From: Ottelia alismoides
Taxonomy: Eukaryota; Streptophyta; Magnoliopsida; Alismatales; Hydrocharitaceae
Assembly (NCBI GenBank): GCA_037367405.1
Contig: JAZKJV010008261.1
Span: forward strand, 620,001 to 684,000
DNA length: 64,000 nt
Direction: 5' to 3'
How positions within the stretch are numbered: position 1 is the stretch's first letter; every line of letters begins with the position of its first letter. Positions 11,243 through 23,300 of this stretch are shown here, in pieces. The notes below the pieces were generated by a model that was given only the letters and a program-made list of their open reading frames with translations, searched no databases and had not been told where the DNA came from. A program made the translations under genes and the position numbers.

Positions 11243-12597
11243 CTCAAAAACAAAAGAAATGATCGGGAGAGCACGACAGTCAAGTCAAGAGAGTGAAGAA
11301 GAAAGGCGCAAATGCGCGGAAACGATCTAGGACACACGAAACAATCACAAACAAAAAGGAAACAAATCAAACCCTCAATTCATCTACTCAACTCGGTAGA
11401 GACCGCAAAGAGCGGTCTTTTTATCTTGTCGGTTTTAGAGTTAGGTGAGAAGTCAAAGAATTGCACACACACTTAGGGGCTTGATGGGATTTGGGCACTA
11501 ATCCTTAAGGTGTGCGCGAGCAAATAAAAGCGAAGACAATGAGGGGATTACTCGCCCCAATACAAGATTTTTCTTTTTGATCGGTTTTAGGGTCAAGTAA
11601 AACTAGCAGTCCCAATTTTATTGATTATCACTTTTTTTGGATTTTTAGTGAGAAATGCACGCGCCTAACAAGGAGTCAATTCCTTTAAGCACCTAGGTTG
11701 GCAAAATCAGAGGGAGAGTCGGAAAAGCAATGCAAGCGGCAAATCAATGATGAATGCTAAAGAGAAATGCTCACCTTGCCTCCAGCACTCTACATGCAAA
11801 GATGCTCAGCAGAATTGAAACCTATCTATATGTAAATGCAAAGCCGATGAAATCGCCCTAAGTTTCAGAAATTGCTATTATCGTGAAGAACCACAAGTTG
11901 ACCACCGATCTTCAACCCAAGAGTCCGGTCTAGGCTCACCCCTCCTCTGCTCAACACACTTGAGTTTAGGAGAAAGTGCTTTGCGGGGAGAGCTCGCGGC
12001 GCAGCGGATCGAAGATGATGAACCAACTATTTAAATTTTGACTAAGTCCAAACGATACTATAGGAGCATGCAAAGGTATTAGGTGTCTGGCCTTAATCTA
12101 TCGCAAGCAATCCTAAAAGCTAAGGGCTCAATCACACAAAAGAAATAAAAATCGGAAAACAAAACAAAATAAAAGAATGTGAGAAAATCGTGAAAAGCCG
12201 CGACGAGCCCCCAAGTGAACAATCACTTGGAAATTAGGCTCAAGAGAGTCCAAGTCCAGGGGTACCTGTATTATTACAATAATAGTGGTCTCTCTCTCAC
12301 TTGAATTACAACAAATAAATACAATGCAAGAAAATGAATGCTCAGAAGTTGTCTTGCAAAATTCTCCAAGTCCTTCTTCGTGCCAAGCTAAAGCCGCTTC
12401 ACGTGGGTGCCAAGGTGCTCCAAGAAGGGCTCCTCCCTCAATCCGCGTACCTCACACGGAATTCAAACAAGGAGAGTGGTTAGACAATTCAAATGATATA
12501 TCAAAAATAATGCAAATAGAACAAGCAGAAATAAAAGCCGCAAAGGTAGACAAATTATCACAATACGAAGCAAAAACTCGAACTACGCGCTGTTGCT
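11243..12597 (-). other. Element E leader between primer site and coding frame
   Basis: About 1.35 kb with no supported coding frame on the element strand. It would form the untranslated leader, where packaging signals normally lie. No named signal could be recognised. An open frame on the opposite strand (12285-12704) crosses into the LTR and is not credible as a gene. Confidence 0.6.
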
Positions 12598-12614
12598 CCC
12601 CGGCAACGGCGCCA
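12598..12614 (-). other. Element E primer-binding site, tRNA-Asp
   Basis: On the minus strand TGGCGCCGTTGCCGGGG, two bases after the LTR. It is complementary to the CCA-end of plant tRNA-Asp, the primer known from Athila-type elements. Element B has the identical site. Confidence 0.9.
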
Positions 12615-14092
12615 TTTGATAACCACGAAATTGAGAGCGGTCGTATTGATTCACAAGGTGAATCAACAGTCGATGTCTTGACCACTACAAAATCCCGTAA
12701 TTAATCAACAATGAACCCACAATCAAATATCAAACAATGACAAGCAAATGTGGAGTCAAATTTATTTTCAACTCTACATAAAAGATGTATAGGTGCAAGT
12801 ATGTAGAGAGTTCGAACACAGGGAGCAAGGCAGGATAGATCAAGCTAAGTGCAAAATGTGATTGTGATCAAGTGCCTACAAGTGCTATTTTTTGTGGGTT
12901 TTGAATTTTATATTTTTTTATTTAATTTTTGATTTTATATTTTTATATTTGGGTTTTTAATTTACTGATTTTGTATTTTCTTTTTATATTTTGTACTTTT
13001 ATATTTTCTTTTTCTTTTAATAAAGATATAATGTATATAAGGAATATATATATGTACACTAGAGATAAGAGAGGGATAAAAATAGGGGAAAATACTCAAA
13101 ATACAGAAAATGGAATGTTTTTGTGATTTTTATATTTTTCTAATATTTTTGTGATTTTTCTAGATTTTTCCTAATTTTTTGGTATTTTTAAGGGCAAAAA
13201 TACTAGTAAATAGTGAGATAGGTTGTTGGCCGAAATTAAAATGAGGATGAAAAATACCAAACAGAATCAAAACTTCCTCAACTTAATTTTATAATAAAGA
13301 TAACAAAATAAGGAAAATTCAGAAACTGGAATTGTATTTTTAGGATTTTTTAGAATTTTTAAGATTTTTTGGAAGATTTTTGGTGTTTTGCTATTTTTAG
13401 GGGTTTTCTTTTAAAATTTTTAATGATTTTTGGTTTGAAGTTAAAACATACAAAAACAAACAAAATATAATTTTTTTGGAATTTTTAATAGGTAATGAAT
13501 ATATTAAAAATAAAAGACTGCAGGAAGGTAGAAATGATGTTTTTGATTTTTTTGACTTCTCAAACAAAAAGATAAAAATACAACAAAAATCTCTGATTAT
13601 AGAACAAAGTTAGGGGCACATGCACATATTTTTAGATTTTCAAATAGATAAAAGATGCTCCAAAAATAAATCAATCACTAAAAATATTGTAGAAATTCTA
13701 CAGGACACAAATCACAATATTTTTTGTTGAAATTTGAACCCAAAATCGGCCCTGCTAATTACTACAACATATCCAAAAGTAAGCAAGTGATACTGAGTAT
13801 TTCAAGTGTTATCAACAAAACAAGCCCAATCACTACTCTGACTTCATAAATTCGCCATAAATAGTTCGTATATCAGAAAAATCTGAAATTTGGATATGAT
13901 GTAGAACTCTTAAACAGCTTTCTAACAAAAAAAATCTCACGAGAAACCGAGTTCAGACGAACGAGTTATGAGCAGTTGAGTGCAGGGGTACAGATGAAAA
14001 TATAAGAACGAAACTGCAGTTCAAAAGATACTCGAAAACTTCTTGAAATATACCAAAAATGCAGGGGTATAGCCGCAAAACTTGCCACTTAT

Positions 14093-14100
14093 CCACGTGG
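14093..14100. promoter_or_regulatory. G-box-like CCACGTGG in E 5' LTR
   Basis: Same motif and context as at 4967-4974. It is the copy that would act on E transcription. Confidence 0.5.
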
Positions 14101-14783
14101 CATCAAGCTCCTCTTGGTTAGTAAGGGTATGTGCGTGAAATTTCAAAATGGTGAGGGCTTATGTATAAAACTTCTACCCCTTGGCTGGATGGTTAAGATT
14201 AAAAGGAGGGGGATAGATCCAACGGTGGCTGCTATCCACCCCCTCCCTTCTTCTTCTTCCTTTGAAAAACAGCAACAAAAACGCCAATCCAAGGGCCGGC
14301 GAAGTGCCACGGTGTGGAGCTCTGCGTGAGAGATGGTGGTGCGGCTGTAGGACGTTCGGACGGTACCTGCGAGTAGAAATGAAAGCTCGAGCGTGGGCTC
14401 GGCTTGCGTTATGCACACAAAAAATATATGGGGTGTATGGGTTCTCCTACGAAAATGGTAGAAGGAGATGGTCTCCGGTCACCGTGCGTGGTCGGAGTTG
14501 GTTGAGGTTGCGTGAAGGGAGTACGAAGAAGTGGATGAAGGCGGCGATGAGGTGGTTAGCCGCGACGAATGAGGATGGAGAAAAGTTGAAGATAATGGGT
14601 TGTTACACTACAACAAGAAGAAAAACTAAATCTAAAAGTTACCTACAAGAAGAAAAACGTAGCATGTGAAGGTAGTCGCTTATGGTGATCGATTCTTCGA
14701 TGAGAATGACCGGTCATGGCCTCGATTCCGGCGGAGAAGAGGCTTGACAAGCTAAGAGCTTGTGATACAATGGAGCAAGAACA

Positions 14784-14927
14784 CCAAGGGTTCGTTTGGT
14801 TGCAGGGTTGGACAGGGTTGGGTACTATTCACAGGGCTGGGTGAATAGTAAACTGTGAGGAGGGGGTACCCCTGTGAATAGTACCCAACCCAACCCTGCC
14901 CAACCCTGCAACCAAACGAACCCCAAG
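14784..14927. mobile_element. MITE (134 bp) with CCAAG duplication
   Basis: Body 14789-14922, starting GGTTCGTTTGGTTGCAGGG and ending with its reverse complement, flanked by CCAAG at 14784-14788 and 14923-14927. The other E LTR has the uninterrupted site near 5660. Inner parts (GGGTACTATTCACAGG ... CCTGTGAATAGTACCC) also pair, so nearly the whole element is one foldback. No coding capacity. The 5-bp duplication does not match the 3-bp (PIF/Harbinger), 8-bp (hAT) or 9-bp (Mutator) norm, so the superfamily is left open. Confidence 0.88.
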
Positions 14928-16266
14928 GGATTACGCCAAAGAATCCTCCCTTCGTCGTGGCTTCGTCTCCAACCTTCACTCTGTCACAATGGAGGTAGAG
15001 GAGCTAGAATGAAGACTCTAATGGTGGATGATTTCAAAAAAAGGGAGATGAAGCTCTTTTATTTGGTGGAGGAATGGAAGAGATGATGGCTATTGGGGGA
15101 GGCCTCCACCAATGGGAGTGGACTATTTCAAATTTTTTGGACACTAGTGATTGTCTTTATGCTCATGTGTACTAATAAAAAAAGAGAGGTCTTTCCCAAT
15201 GAAAATATATTTGAATAACAAGAGACCTCAAAATAAACTCAAATCATGAAACTATCTCAAAATAATGTCATCTAGAATATTACAGAAGAAAGCTTTTTTT
15301 TAAAAAAGATGTAAATTAAAAACATGTTTTTTAAGGTATAAAATACCCATTTTAGATTTTTATGATTTTTAGTCTTGTTTTCTTGTTAATAACATAAAAA
15401 CTTGAAATATTTTTGTTGATTTTTAAATTTGTAAGATAATAAGAAAAAGTGATAAAGATAGAATACAAGCCAAATTGACTTGTATAAAAAAACTATTTTT
15501 ATATCTTTTTTATTTTATATTTTTTTAATTGATTTTATATTTTTAATAGAAATTAGAATATACAACTAACAAAATAAAATTTAAATCAAAAGAAAAAAAA
15601 GGAATCTATACAAAAGAAAGAAAAAGGCGTAAACTATTGTACAACAGGGGTCCAAAACTCAACTTTCAAACCGTAGCTCCGCCAAATGCGAAACCACCGC
15701 CATTAAATAGCTTATTTTCTTCTATATACAATTAAAGGTGAGTTTGATGCATTTGGAGTTGTCGTTTGTTAGATACGGGTCTGGGAAGTTGGGATTCTGG
15801 ATTTTTATTCAGACCATAACTTTTTATCTGTACATTATTTTTCAGTGAAATCAATTTTGTATTTTTCTTTATTAAAATATCTACAACTTTCATGTACAAA
15901 GTTTCTTTATTTGATGTATAAAAAGTGGACCCAAAAATAGGTCCCAAAATGAATAAAGAATTAATAAAAAGAATAGGTATTTGTATTGTATTTTGGCCCT
16001 TATCTCCCCCTACTTTATTCCTTGTCGACCTATTCATCAAGATGCCTAGGTCTCGGGGTTTTAGGTCATAAAATATTTACAATATTTTATTCTTTTTCTT
16101 TTCTTTTTTTATTCTATTATTTTGGCTTTAAAAACTGCATTTTACACAATATTTACACATATATACATGAATGCTAAAATGTATGAATTAGGCCTATTTA
16201 TACGTATTTACTAGGGTTTTTAAGACCAAAATGATAGAATAAAGATGATGAAACGTAGATTCATCA

Positions 16267-16271
16267 GTGTA
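16267..16271. repeat. Target-site duplication GTGTA, right copy (element E)
   Basis: Directly follows the right LTR end and matches 3490-3494. Sequence after it (ACAACCTGC then a hairpin unit) continues the 3' noncoding region of A. Confidence 0.92.
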
Positions 16272-16278
16272 CAACCTG

Positions 16279-16449
16279 CTATACTTAGGATTATTTGATC
16301 CTAAGAATAGGGGGACGGTCAACTTCTCATTCGTTTATTCATCTCTGTATTCTTTTCTTCTTTAGACTTGTCTATACTCAGCACAAGTTATGTCTTCTCT
16401 TTTTCTCTCCGATCTATGAGGACATATCTCAAGCTAAGTATAGGGGGGT
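16279..16449 (+). repeat. Hairpin plus G-run array, element A units 4-5
   Basis: Unit 4 at 16279-16315 (short loop); unit 5 at 16372-16449 with a long loop containing a second pair (ACATAACTT-like against AGGACATATCTC). Unit 5 matches the long-loop unit of B (38495-38568), C (54530-54600) and E (8494-8570), so unit order is shared among elements. Confidence 0.88.
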
Positions 16450-18320
16450 CGTATATACTGTGTGTATACTTTAGCCATAACTCATACTTTTGTATTTTCA
16501 TTAATAATGATGGCTATTAATTATTTAAAATTCATTAAAAACCTTAAAAAAGATGTTGATTATTTCTCAAATTCTTTTTGTATTTACTGATAAATAAATC
16601 TTGAAAACTATTTGAAAGATGTTTTGTTACATGTTTTCAACCTTTGTAAAAATATTTTGGTTTGTAAAGTTTATTTTCCTTGTGTGAAATAAAAGGTTTG
16701 GAAAATGATTTGCAAATGGTTTGAAAAATGGTTGTAAAATTATTTGAAAAATCTATATATACTGTTTGAAAAACCTTTGCAAACTGATTTTCAAATGTGC
16801 GTACATGTTTGTAAAATTGTATTTCAAAATTATTTTGGACTATAGTTTTCAAAATTGTCTGAAAAATCTTTTCAAATAAGTTTGAGGAATACATACATCA
16901 CACCCAAAATCCATTATATATATATAATTGACTACTTACCCTTGTAAATTCTTAAAATCCACTTCTTGTAAATATAAGATGCATCCCTGTGTAAATAATT
17001 GTACCTAGTTTTTATCTAAAATCTTTTTGTTTTCGAAAATCCCAAAAACATTTGCAAAATTTAAAATACCAAAAACATCTGAAAAACCTTTTTGAAAAAT
17101 ACAAAAAATACATATGCACCATCTTTTCAAAAATCCATAAAAAGTTAAAAATCTTGAAAATTGCATCACAAAAAATATTTTCTGCATTCTGCATAGCATT
17201 TGCATAGCATGAGCATTTTTAGGATTAAGTTTGATAGTTGAACAAGTCTAAATAAAATCCATAGATTGGAGCTTGATTAGACCTCTAAATCTACCTAATA
17301 ACAGGAACCTTATAGGAGCTTGAATTGAGGTACTTCAGGTCTAGTTGACTTAATTCTTTGAGGATCATGAGACTTAGTTCAATGGATTCTTGACTGCCTA
17401 AGTAGAGTATTTCAGAGAACACACACGACTCTTGTTGATAATGACCTAACTTGGACACATGCACCTTTCATATGGCTCAACTCAGTTGGAGCGGTGAGGG
17501 GGTTGGATTTGCCGGTATGAGACGCACACAAGTGGAAACATTTGTCCTCCTCTAGGGAGGGAAGTGCACCCCAACCCGTCCAGTGATGATGAATTCTAAA
17601 GACAGGCGAGTGTGGGTTGCAACAAAGCTTCAAAAGAGGAATAGTCTACCAGCTCAAGAGGAAAAACTCCCTATGTAAATGCTGTTGTAAATAGTATTTA
17701 AAAAAATGGACAGGCTTGTACAAAAATAAAATGCCTACCAAAGTATGTGAATATGTTGTATAGCCAATAAGCAAGCTTGAGCACCAAAGTCAAATTATGT
17801 GAGCCTGCAGCTGGATGACTTGACTACACTGGTCTGGCATCCTAGGATAGGTAGCTACACTGGCTACCATCCATTCTTCTCTTCACCCCCTTCTCTTGAG
17901 ATGGTTGCCACTTGAACATAGGAGGGAATACCCCGCTCCTCGAGGAAGGAGTTATTATTGGGGAATCATTGGGTTGTCGTACTGGAGTAGTCAGTCTCTT
18001 TGTCATTTCAGTTGGGAAGAGTCACCATCACTTACACTGTACGAGTCAGCTTCATAGTCGTAAGGGTTTGCTATGAATTGATATATTGCTGACCTGGCTA
18101 TTGAGGAGACTTGAGTTGAGTTTTGGGATTCTCGAACGCTGTTGGATTTCAAATTCGGTTCGCATTAAGGTTCCACCCGCACGAAAATTTCAAAGGTCCG
18201 ACTTAAGCTCCAAATTTTTATTTTATGAAGACAAGTTTGATAATTAAATTCAATCCATCTTTCTTCTTTTTCTTTTCTTTGTTTTTCTTTTCTACACTTA
18301 TTGCATAGGTGTTTGCTAGG
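16450..18320 (+). other. Element A 3' noncoding region, second part
   Basis: No supported gene. 16560-16900 and 17030-17170 are degenerate arrays of TTTGAAAA / TTTGCAAA words. 17200-18320 is related to the matching region of E (7028-8160) and more weakly to C (55380-56520). An antisense open frame at 17412-17633 parallels one in E, but substitution type argues against a protein. Confidence 0.7.
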
Positions 18321-18346
18321 GACTAGCAAAGGCAAGTATAAGAGGA
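18321..18346 (+). other. Element A polypurine tract
   Basis: GACTAGCAAAGGCAAGTATA then AGAGGA, abutting the TGATGAAT start of the 3' LTR. It is preceded by the hairpin TTTGCTAG ... CTAGCAAA seen in the sister elements. Confidence 0.85.
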
Positions 18347-21300
18347 TGATGAATACACATTTCATCATCCTTATTCTATCGTTTTGGCCTCAAAAACCCT
18401 AGCAAGTGCTTGTAAATACCCTTAATTCCTGCATTTTAGCATTCATGCATGTATATGTAAATAGTGTATAAAAAACAGTTTTTTAAGCCAAAATAATAGA
18501 ATAAAGAAAAGAAAAGAATAAAATATTGTAAATATTTTATGACCCGAACCCCGAGACCTAGGCATCTAGATGAATGGGTCGACAAGGAATAAAGTAGGGG
18601 GAGATAAGGGCCAGAATACAATAAAAATTCCCTTTTATTTCATTCATTCTTTATTCATTTTGGGACCGATTTTTGGTTCCACTTTCTATACCTCAAATAA
18701 ATAAACTTTGTACATGAAATTGTAGAAAATTAAATAAAGAAAAATATAAAAATTAATTTCATACAAAAATAATGTACAGATAAAAAGTTATGATCTGAAT
18801 AAGATTCCAGAATCCCAACTTCCCAGACCTATATCTCTCAAATAAAAACTCAAAACGCATCAAAATCACCTTTAATTGTATATAATTTTAAATAAGTCAT
18901 TTAATGAAGGTGGTTTCATATTTTGCGTAGCTACGATTTGAAAGTTGAGTTTTGGACCCTTATTGTATACTTGTACAGATTAAAATATTCATTTTATTTA
19001 TTATTCATTATTTTTTATAATTTTATATTTTTATAATTTTTGTAAATTTTATTTATAATAAATTTGTATTAAAATAGGAATAAAAACCTAAATAAAACAC
19101 AAAAATAAAATACCTATGTATAATACATAAGTATAATACATGTATATATACCTATATAATTACTACTTGTATTTTATTAAGTGTACAAAATACATCAGAA
19201 AAATAAAATAAAAATATATATTTAAGTGTACAAAATATTTTATAAATTTATAAAATATTAAATAAAATTAATAAAATAAAAATAAAATATTAAAATATAT
19301 AGATTTGTATACCTGTATAGGCCTAAAAAGGCAACTTGTATTTTTAAACCTCAAATAAATAAATAAAAATCATATTAAAATACTTCATATAACAACAAAT
19401 AATTTTTATTTTATAATCCAAAAATAATAAATTCATTTTCTATTTAAAATGATTTTTGAAATACTTTTGCCACGGAATTTTCTGGTCGGTCCATGTGGAC
19501 CAACCAAGAGCATCCGCTGGTTGACCTCGGTCAACTCTCTGACCGAGGTCTGCACCCGTGTCAGAAGTGGTTTTTGACTTGGTTTCTCGGATTTTTCGAG
19601 GAGCCATCTTTCACCATCTCGTGTAACTCCCTTCTTGACTTTTCCTCCTTGGACATTGGTCTTTCACGCCCTGGTCTTTCCTAGGGCCAAGGACCTTCGA
19701 TTTGCTTGTTGTCCCTCGATCTCTGGAGCCCATCCGTCAACCCTTCATATAGAGACCCAACTTTCCCATTCGAATTCGAACTCCTTTTGGTCCACCATTC
19801 TCCTCCCTTTCATGCTCTCCGGGTAGCTGGAGGTGACAGCTCCATCACCCTTTCGTCAGGCGAGTCGAGGAGGGCCTGAGGTGGCTCCACCACCTCCGGC
19901 AAGCACGCTGTCGAGGGTTTCCCTTCCTCAGGTGTTTGACAACTTTGAGGTTTATTTCTTCTCATTTTTTCTTCGCGTGTTTTCTTCCCTGTAGTCCTAG
20001 GAATCGATCCATTCCGATCGCGTCGCATTTCATCCATCCAATCTCCAAATCGAACCCCCCGTCGGAGCTCGCTCCGGCCACCCATCTTGCGCGACCGTCC
20101 CCCGTCTCCGTTCACTTCACCGACCGCCGAGGCACTTTGCCCTCGTTGGTTTAAAGTTTCTTGCAGGTCCAGAGATGCAAAGGAAACGCCTGGGGCTCAT
20201 TTTGAGCTTCGCCGGAGGATCTAAGCCTTCCAGCTCCGATGCCCCTTCGAGTGAACGCCGGCCACCGCCGGAGTATTTTAGAGCACCCAGGAGCTAGAGG
20301 ACTATACCAGGAGCCTACCTGCCAATTTTGGAGCCCAAAGAAGGCCGGAGGATGGAGATTGAGCTCAGCGAAGCTCGCCTCGCCGGTGTTGCTTCCCTGT
20401 TCTTCCTCCTCCCTCCAGCACCGTTGGATCAGGTCGGTGCCCCAGTCACACGCTCACCATTGGATCCTTGCGCGCCACCACCGTCCGATCAGCCTTGGAG
20501 GATCTAATCTAGGCCGTCATCAGCGAACCGTCATCAGCCGTCCTCGAAGCGCCACGTGGATAAGTGAAGGACGTCAGTCGTTGGATCTCGCCCGCCTGGG
20601 TATTTTGCATCTTTAACCCCGAAGATTTTTGTATTTATTAATTAGTATTAAATCTTTCCTCTGTTGTTGAAAAATTTTGTAATATTTGCAACCAGACCGC
20701 CGAACTTTATTTATTTGCACATAGGTCCTTGTCCACGTCACCGCACATGACTCGTGCACGTGGGGGTGGTGGACATTTTGCAAGGACCCCCCTGTGGGTT
20801 TAGTTATTTCTGTTTAGTCCAGGAACCTTTTTATTAAGTGTAATATTTTTGTGAAATTGCAAGGAACCCCCTCGAGTTTTTGATATTTACGTTTAAGTCC
20901 CCGCCAAGCACGTGATAGTCATGTGCGGGGCTGGGAATTTTGCAGGTGTATCCTTGCGTGTTTGGCTATTTACATTTGATCCTGGAACTTTGTTAATTAG
21001 TTATATATTTTGTGTAAAATTTCTTGTGGCCTTTGAAATTCTGGATAATTACATATATCCCCCTGCTAGTGTTGATTTTTCTATTTGTTGTCTCTATTTA
21101 TTTCATGCATCTATAAAATCCTAAAAATCACCAATAAATTAGCATAAGCTCATGTTCAGTTGCTCTTTCACGCCATATTTTTATTTTGCATTTTTATTGC
21201 AGTTTCATATTTATAAAAATTCAAAAACAGTCATTTTCTCTACTGTTTACGTTAGAAAATACATAAAAATTATCAAAACACCTTGAAAAATTCCCAAAAA

Positions 21301-22139
21301 AAATATATTTTGTGTGTTTCTGTGTGTTTTAACTTCATTCCAAAATCACTAAAAAATTCAAAAGAAAACCCCAAAAAATAGCAAAGCCCTTAAAACTTCA
21401 TAAAAATCTAAAAAATTCAGAAAAATCCTAAAATCTATATTTTGTTTCTGAATTTTCTTTGTTTTATTATCTTTTATTTAAAATTAGTTTGAGGAATTTT
21501 GGACTCTGCTTGATATTTTTCATCCTCATTTTAGTTTCAGCCTTTCACTTTATTCACTGTTTTTCGGTTATTTTTTGCCTTTAAAAATACGAAAACGAAT
21601 AAGAAAAATATAGAAAAAACACAAAAACACTAGAAAAAATATAAAAAGAACAAAAAGATTTTATTTCCTCAATTTTGAGTATTTTTGCCTCTTTTTATAA
21701 ATATATTATCATGCTATTCTTTTATTGTGTACTTATTTTATTAAAAGAAAAGAAAAATAAAAAATACAAAAAATACAAAAAGAAATTACAAAATCAGAAA
21801 ACGAAAAATCAAAATATAAAAATATAAAATTAAAAATTTATAAATTTAAACCCACAAAAAATAACACACTTGTAGGCATTTTGATCATATTCAGACTTGA
21901 GCACTTATTTTTCGATTTATCTTGTCTGCTCCCTGTGTTCGACCTCTACACATACTTGCACTATACAAAACTTTGTTGTAGAGTTATAATAAATTTTAAC
22001 TCTGCACATTTACTTTCATTGCTTGATTTACTTATTGTGGGTTAATTGTTGATTTAGCCAGGATTGTTGAGTGGTCAACGCATCGACTGTTGATCCGCCT
22101 TGTGGATCAATATGACCGCTTGATTTTTCGGGTTAATCA
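18347..22139 (+). repeat. Element A 3' LTR (3793 bp)
   Basis: Starts TGATGAAT right after the polypurine tract and ends GGGTTAATCA. Its ends and parts of its interior match the E LTR read in reverse (for instance the final segment CGACTGTTGAT...). 18600-19480 is AT-rich; 19480-20620 is a GC-richer block containing a perfect 11-bp hairpin (19523-19550) and the CCACGTGG motif; 20640-21880 is again AT-rich with simple A/T runs. The GC-rich frames (19810-20616) are not supported as genes. Confidence 0.88.
20552..20559. promoter_or_regulatory. G-box-like CCACGTGG in A LTR
   Basis: CCACGTGG followed by ATAAGTG, the same extended context as in the E LTRs, and near the GC-rich to AT-rich transition. 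Confidence 0.5.
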
Positions 22140-22620
22140 ACAATCCCATGGTCAGAACATGGGCAACAGATCCTATTACCAACAACAGCAGGGTGGAAGA
22201 CTCTACCAGCCCTCTCATCAGTAGCCTCAGTACTACAACAACACATGGAGGTAGAATTATCAACAAGGTCCTCAACAGCCTGGTTACTGCAGTCAGGGTT
22301 ACCATCAGGAGCATTTGATTGCTCATTATCAAAACCAGTACTCATATCCTCCCCAATACTCCTCATACCCTCCTCCTCAACACCAAAACCATCAAGGTTA
22401 CCAGCAGTCTCCTCCCTCATAATAATACCACAATCAGTAGTCTCATCAGACCAACCCATTAGAGGCAACACCGGTTAACCTGACTTTGGACTATCTGGCT
22501 CAGTTGATCAAAAACATGGTTGAGATGAACCAGAAGATTGATGACCTGACAACTGCGAAGACTGTCATACCATCTTAGGTCGAGGCAAACCCGAACAACT
22601 TCTGATGCAAGGAGTAGGTA
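22140..22620 (+). pseudogene. Element C gag C-terminal remnant
   Basis: Fragmented Gln/Tyr/Pro-rich coding (SYYQQQQGGRLYQP, YPPQYSSYPPP-like runs) followed by LAQLIKNMVEMNQKIDDL, a likely coiled coil. This matches in kind the Q/Y/P-rich tail of gag and coiled coil in B. Several stop codons interrupt it. The capsid part is not in the window. Confidence 0.6.
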
Positions 22621-23300
22621 GTGTGCAGTGATCTGCCCGATTCAGGTAGAAAATGATTTGTTTATATCTAACGTTGTTACTCTCGGGAGCGATAGAACAT
22701 TGAAGCCATCGACAACCATGAAGGGAAAGCATCTTGCATCTGATGAGGAGTCGTCAACAAAGCTAACAGAAGGGTCGAACAACATTTTTGATGCACCAGC
22801 ACCAGAATCCAAAAGCCAAAAAAGTGAAGAAAATTCAAATATACAAAAAGATGATAGCAGCACTTGCCTCAGTGGAGACCAGCCATCTTTGGAGATGCAT
22901 GCATGTGCATTAGTCCCAGCACTAGTCTTGGAGAAGCCCCCACATGCTGCAGACCCGAAGTCAGTCAAGGAAATCGAACCAACATTTTTTTAGTCCACCA
23001 CTTGTAGATGATCCTTTATATTTTTGCCATCTACCTATACATCAGGATATGGACAAGATTTTGGACAATACAGTTTCTGAGTCTGTAAATATTCCTTTTC
23101 TTGAAGTAATAAAAAAACACAAAAAGTCAAAATTTTGAAAAATTATTTGTCTGATCATGCAATTGTGGAAATTATTCTGAATTTAATCTTGAATATGCCT
23201 CTTATGAAAGCTCTTAAGTGCATGCCTGCTGTGAAGAAAGAATAAAAGTTGCATGTACAACGAGGTGTCACCCTCACCCCCATAATCCAAGAAATCAAGG
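22621..23300 (+). pseudogene. Element C gag-protease linker remnant
   Basis: Low-similarity linker with short open stretches (22628-22993, 22944-23138). The second contains IPFLEVIKKHKKSKF-like residues reminiscent of the region before the protease in B. No domain is recognisable. It lies exactly between gag tail and protease, which is the only support for the call. Confidence 0.4.

Larger units (their letters stand above)
3495..16266 (-). mobile_element. Element E: complete non-autonomous Ty3/gypsy-related LTR element
   Basis: Two LTRs (3495-7001 and 12617-16266), a tRNA-Asp primer site (12598-12614), a polypurine tract (7002-7027) and flanking GTGTA define a complete element on the minus strand. 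Its 5.6-kb interior has a leader, one coding frame (gag linker and protease only), the hairpin array and a 3' noncoding region. Capsid, RT, RNase H and integrase are absent, with no room left for them. LTR sequence, polypurine tract and hairpins are clearly related to A, so a helper of that family is likely (inference). Confidence 0.92.
12617..16266 (-). repeat. Element E 5' LTR (3650 bp, carries a MITE)
   Basis: Near-identical partner of 3495-7001; longer because of the 134-bp MITE plus its 5-bp duplication. It should hold the promoter of E. The many single-base differences between the LTRs show insertion was not very recent, but identity remains high by eye (no count made). Confidence 0.93.
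1..22139 (+). mobile_element. Element A: Ty3/gypsy (Athila-like) retrotransposon, 3' part, interrupted by element E
   Basis: Only the 3' part is in the window: pol (1-3036), 3' noncoding region (3037-3494 and 16267-18346), polypurine tract and 3' LTR (18347-22139). Removing E (3495-16266) and one copy of GTGTA rejoins the 3' noncoding region. The 5' LTR, gag and protease lie off the left edge. At 22140 the sequence changes abruptly into the gag tail of another gypsy element, C, so A is inserted in C; its target duplication cannot be checked because the left flank is missing. Large LTR, pol order RT-RNase H-integrase and absence of a chromodomain fit the Athila/Tat side of Ty3/gypsy; this lineage call is inference. 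Confidence 0.85.

Noticed and set aside
12598..12614. tRNA gene fragment (tRNA-Asp match, also 29694-29710)
   Set aside because: Only the 17 bases complementary to the tRNA end are present, placed two bases from LTR ends; it is a primer-binding site.
12285..12704. 139-codon frame over the E primer site
   Set aside because: It crosses the primer-binding site and LTR border on the wrong strand; it cannot be a gene of the element.
19810..20616. Possible host gene exons in the GC-rich block of the A LTR, with a TTTCTTGCAG acceptor-like site at about 20158
   Set aside because: Frames conflict on both strands, no domain is visible, and a related but diverged block occupies the same LTR position in C.
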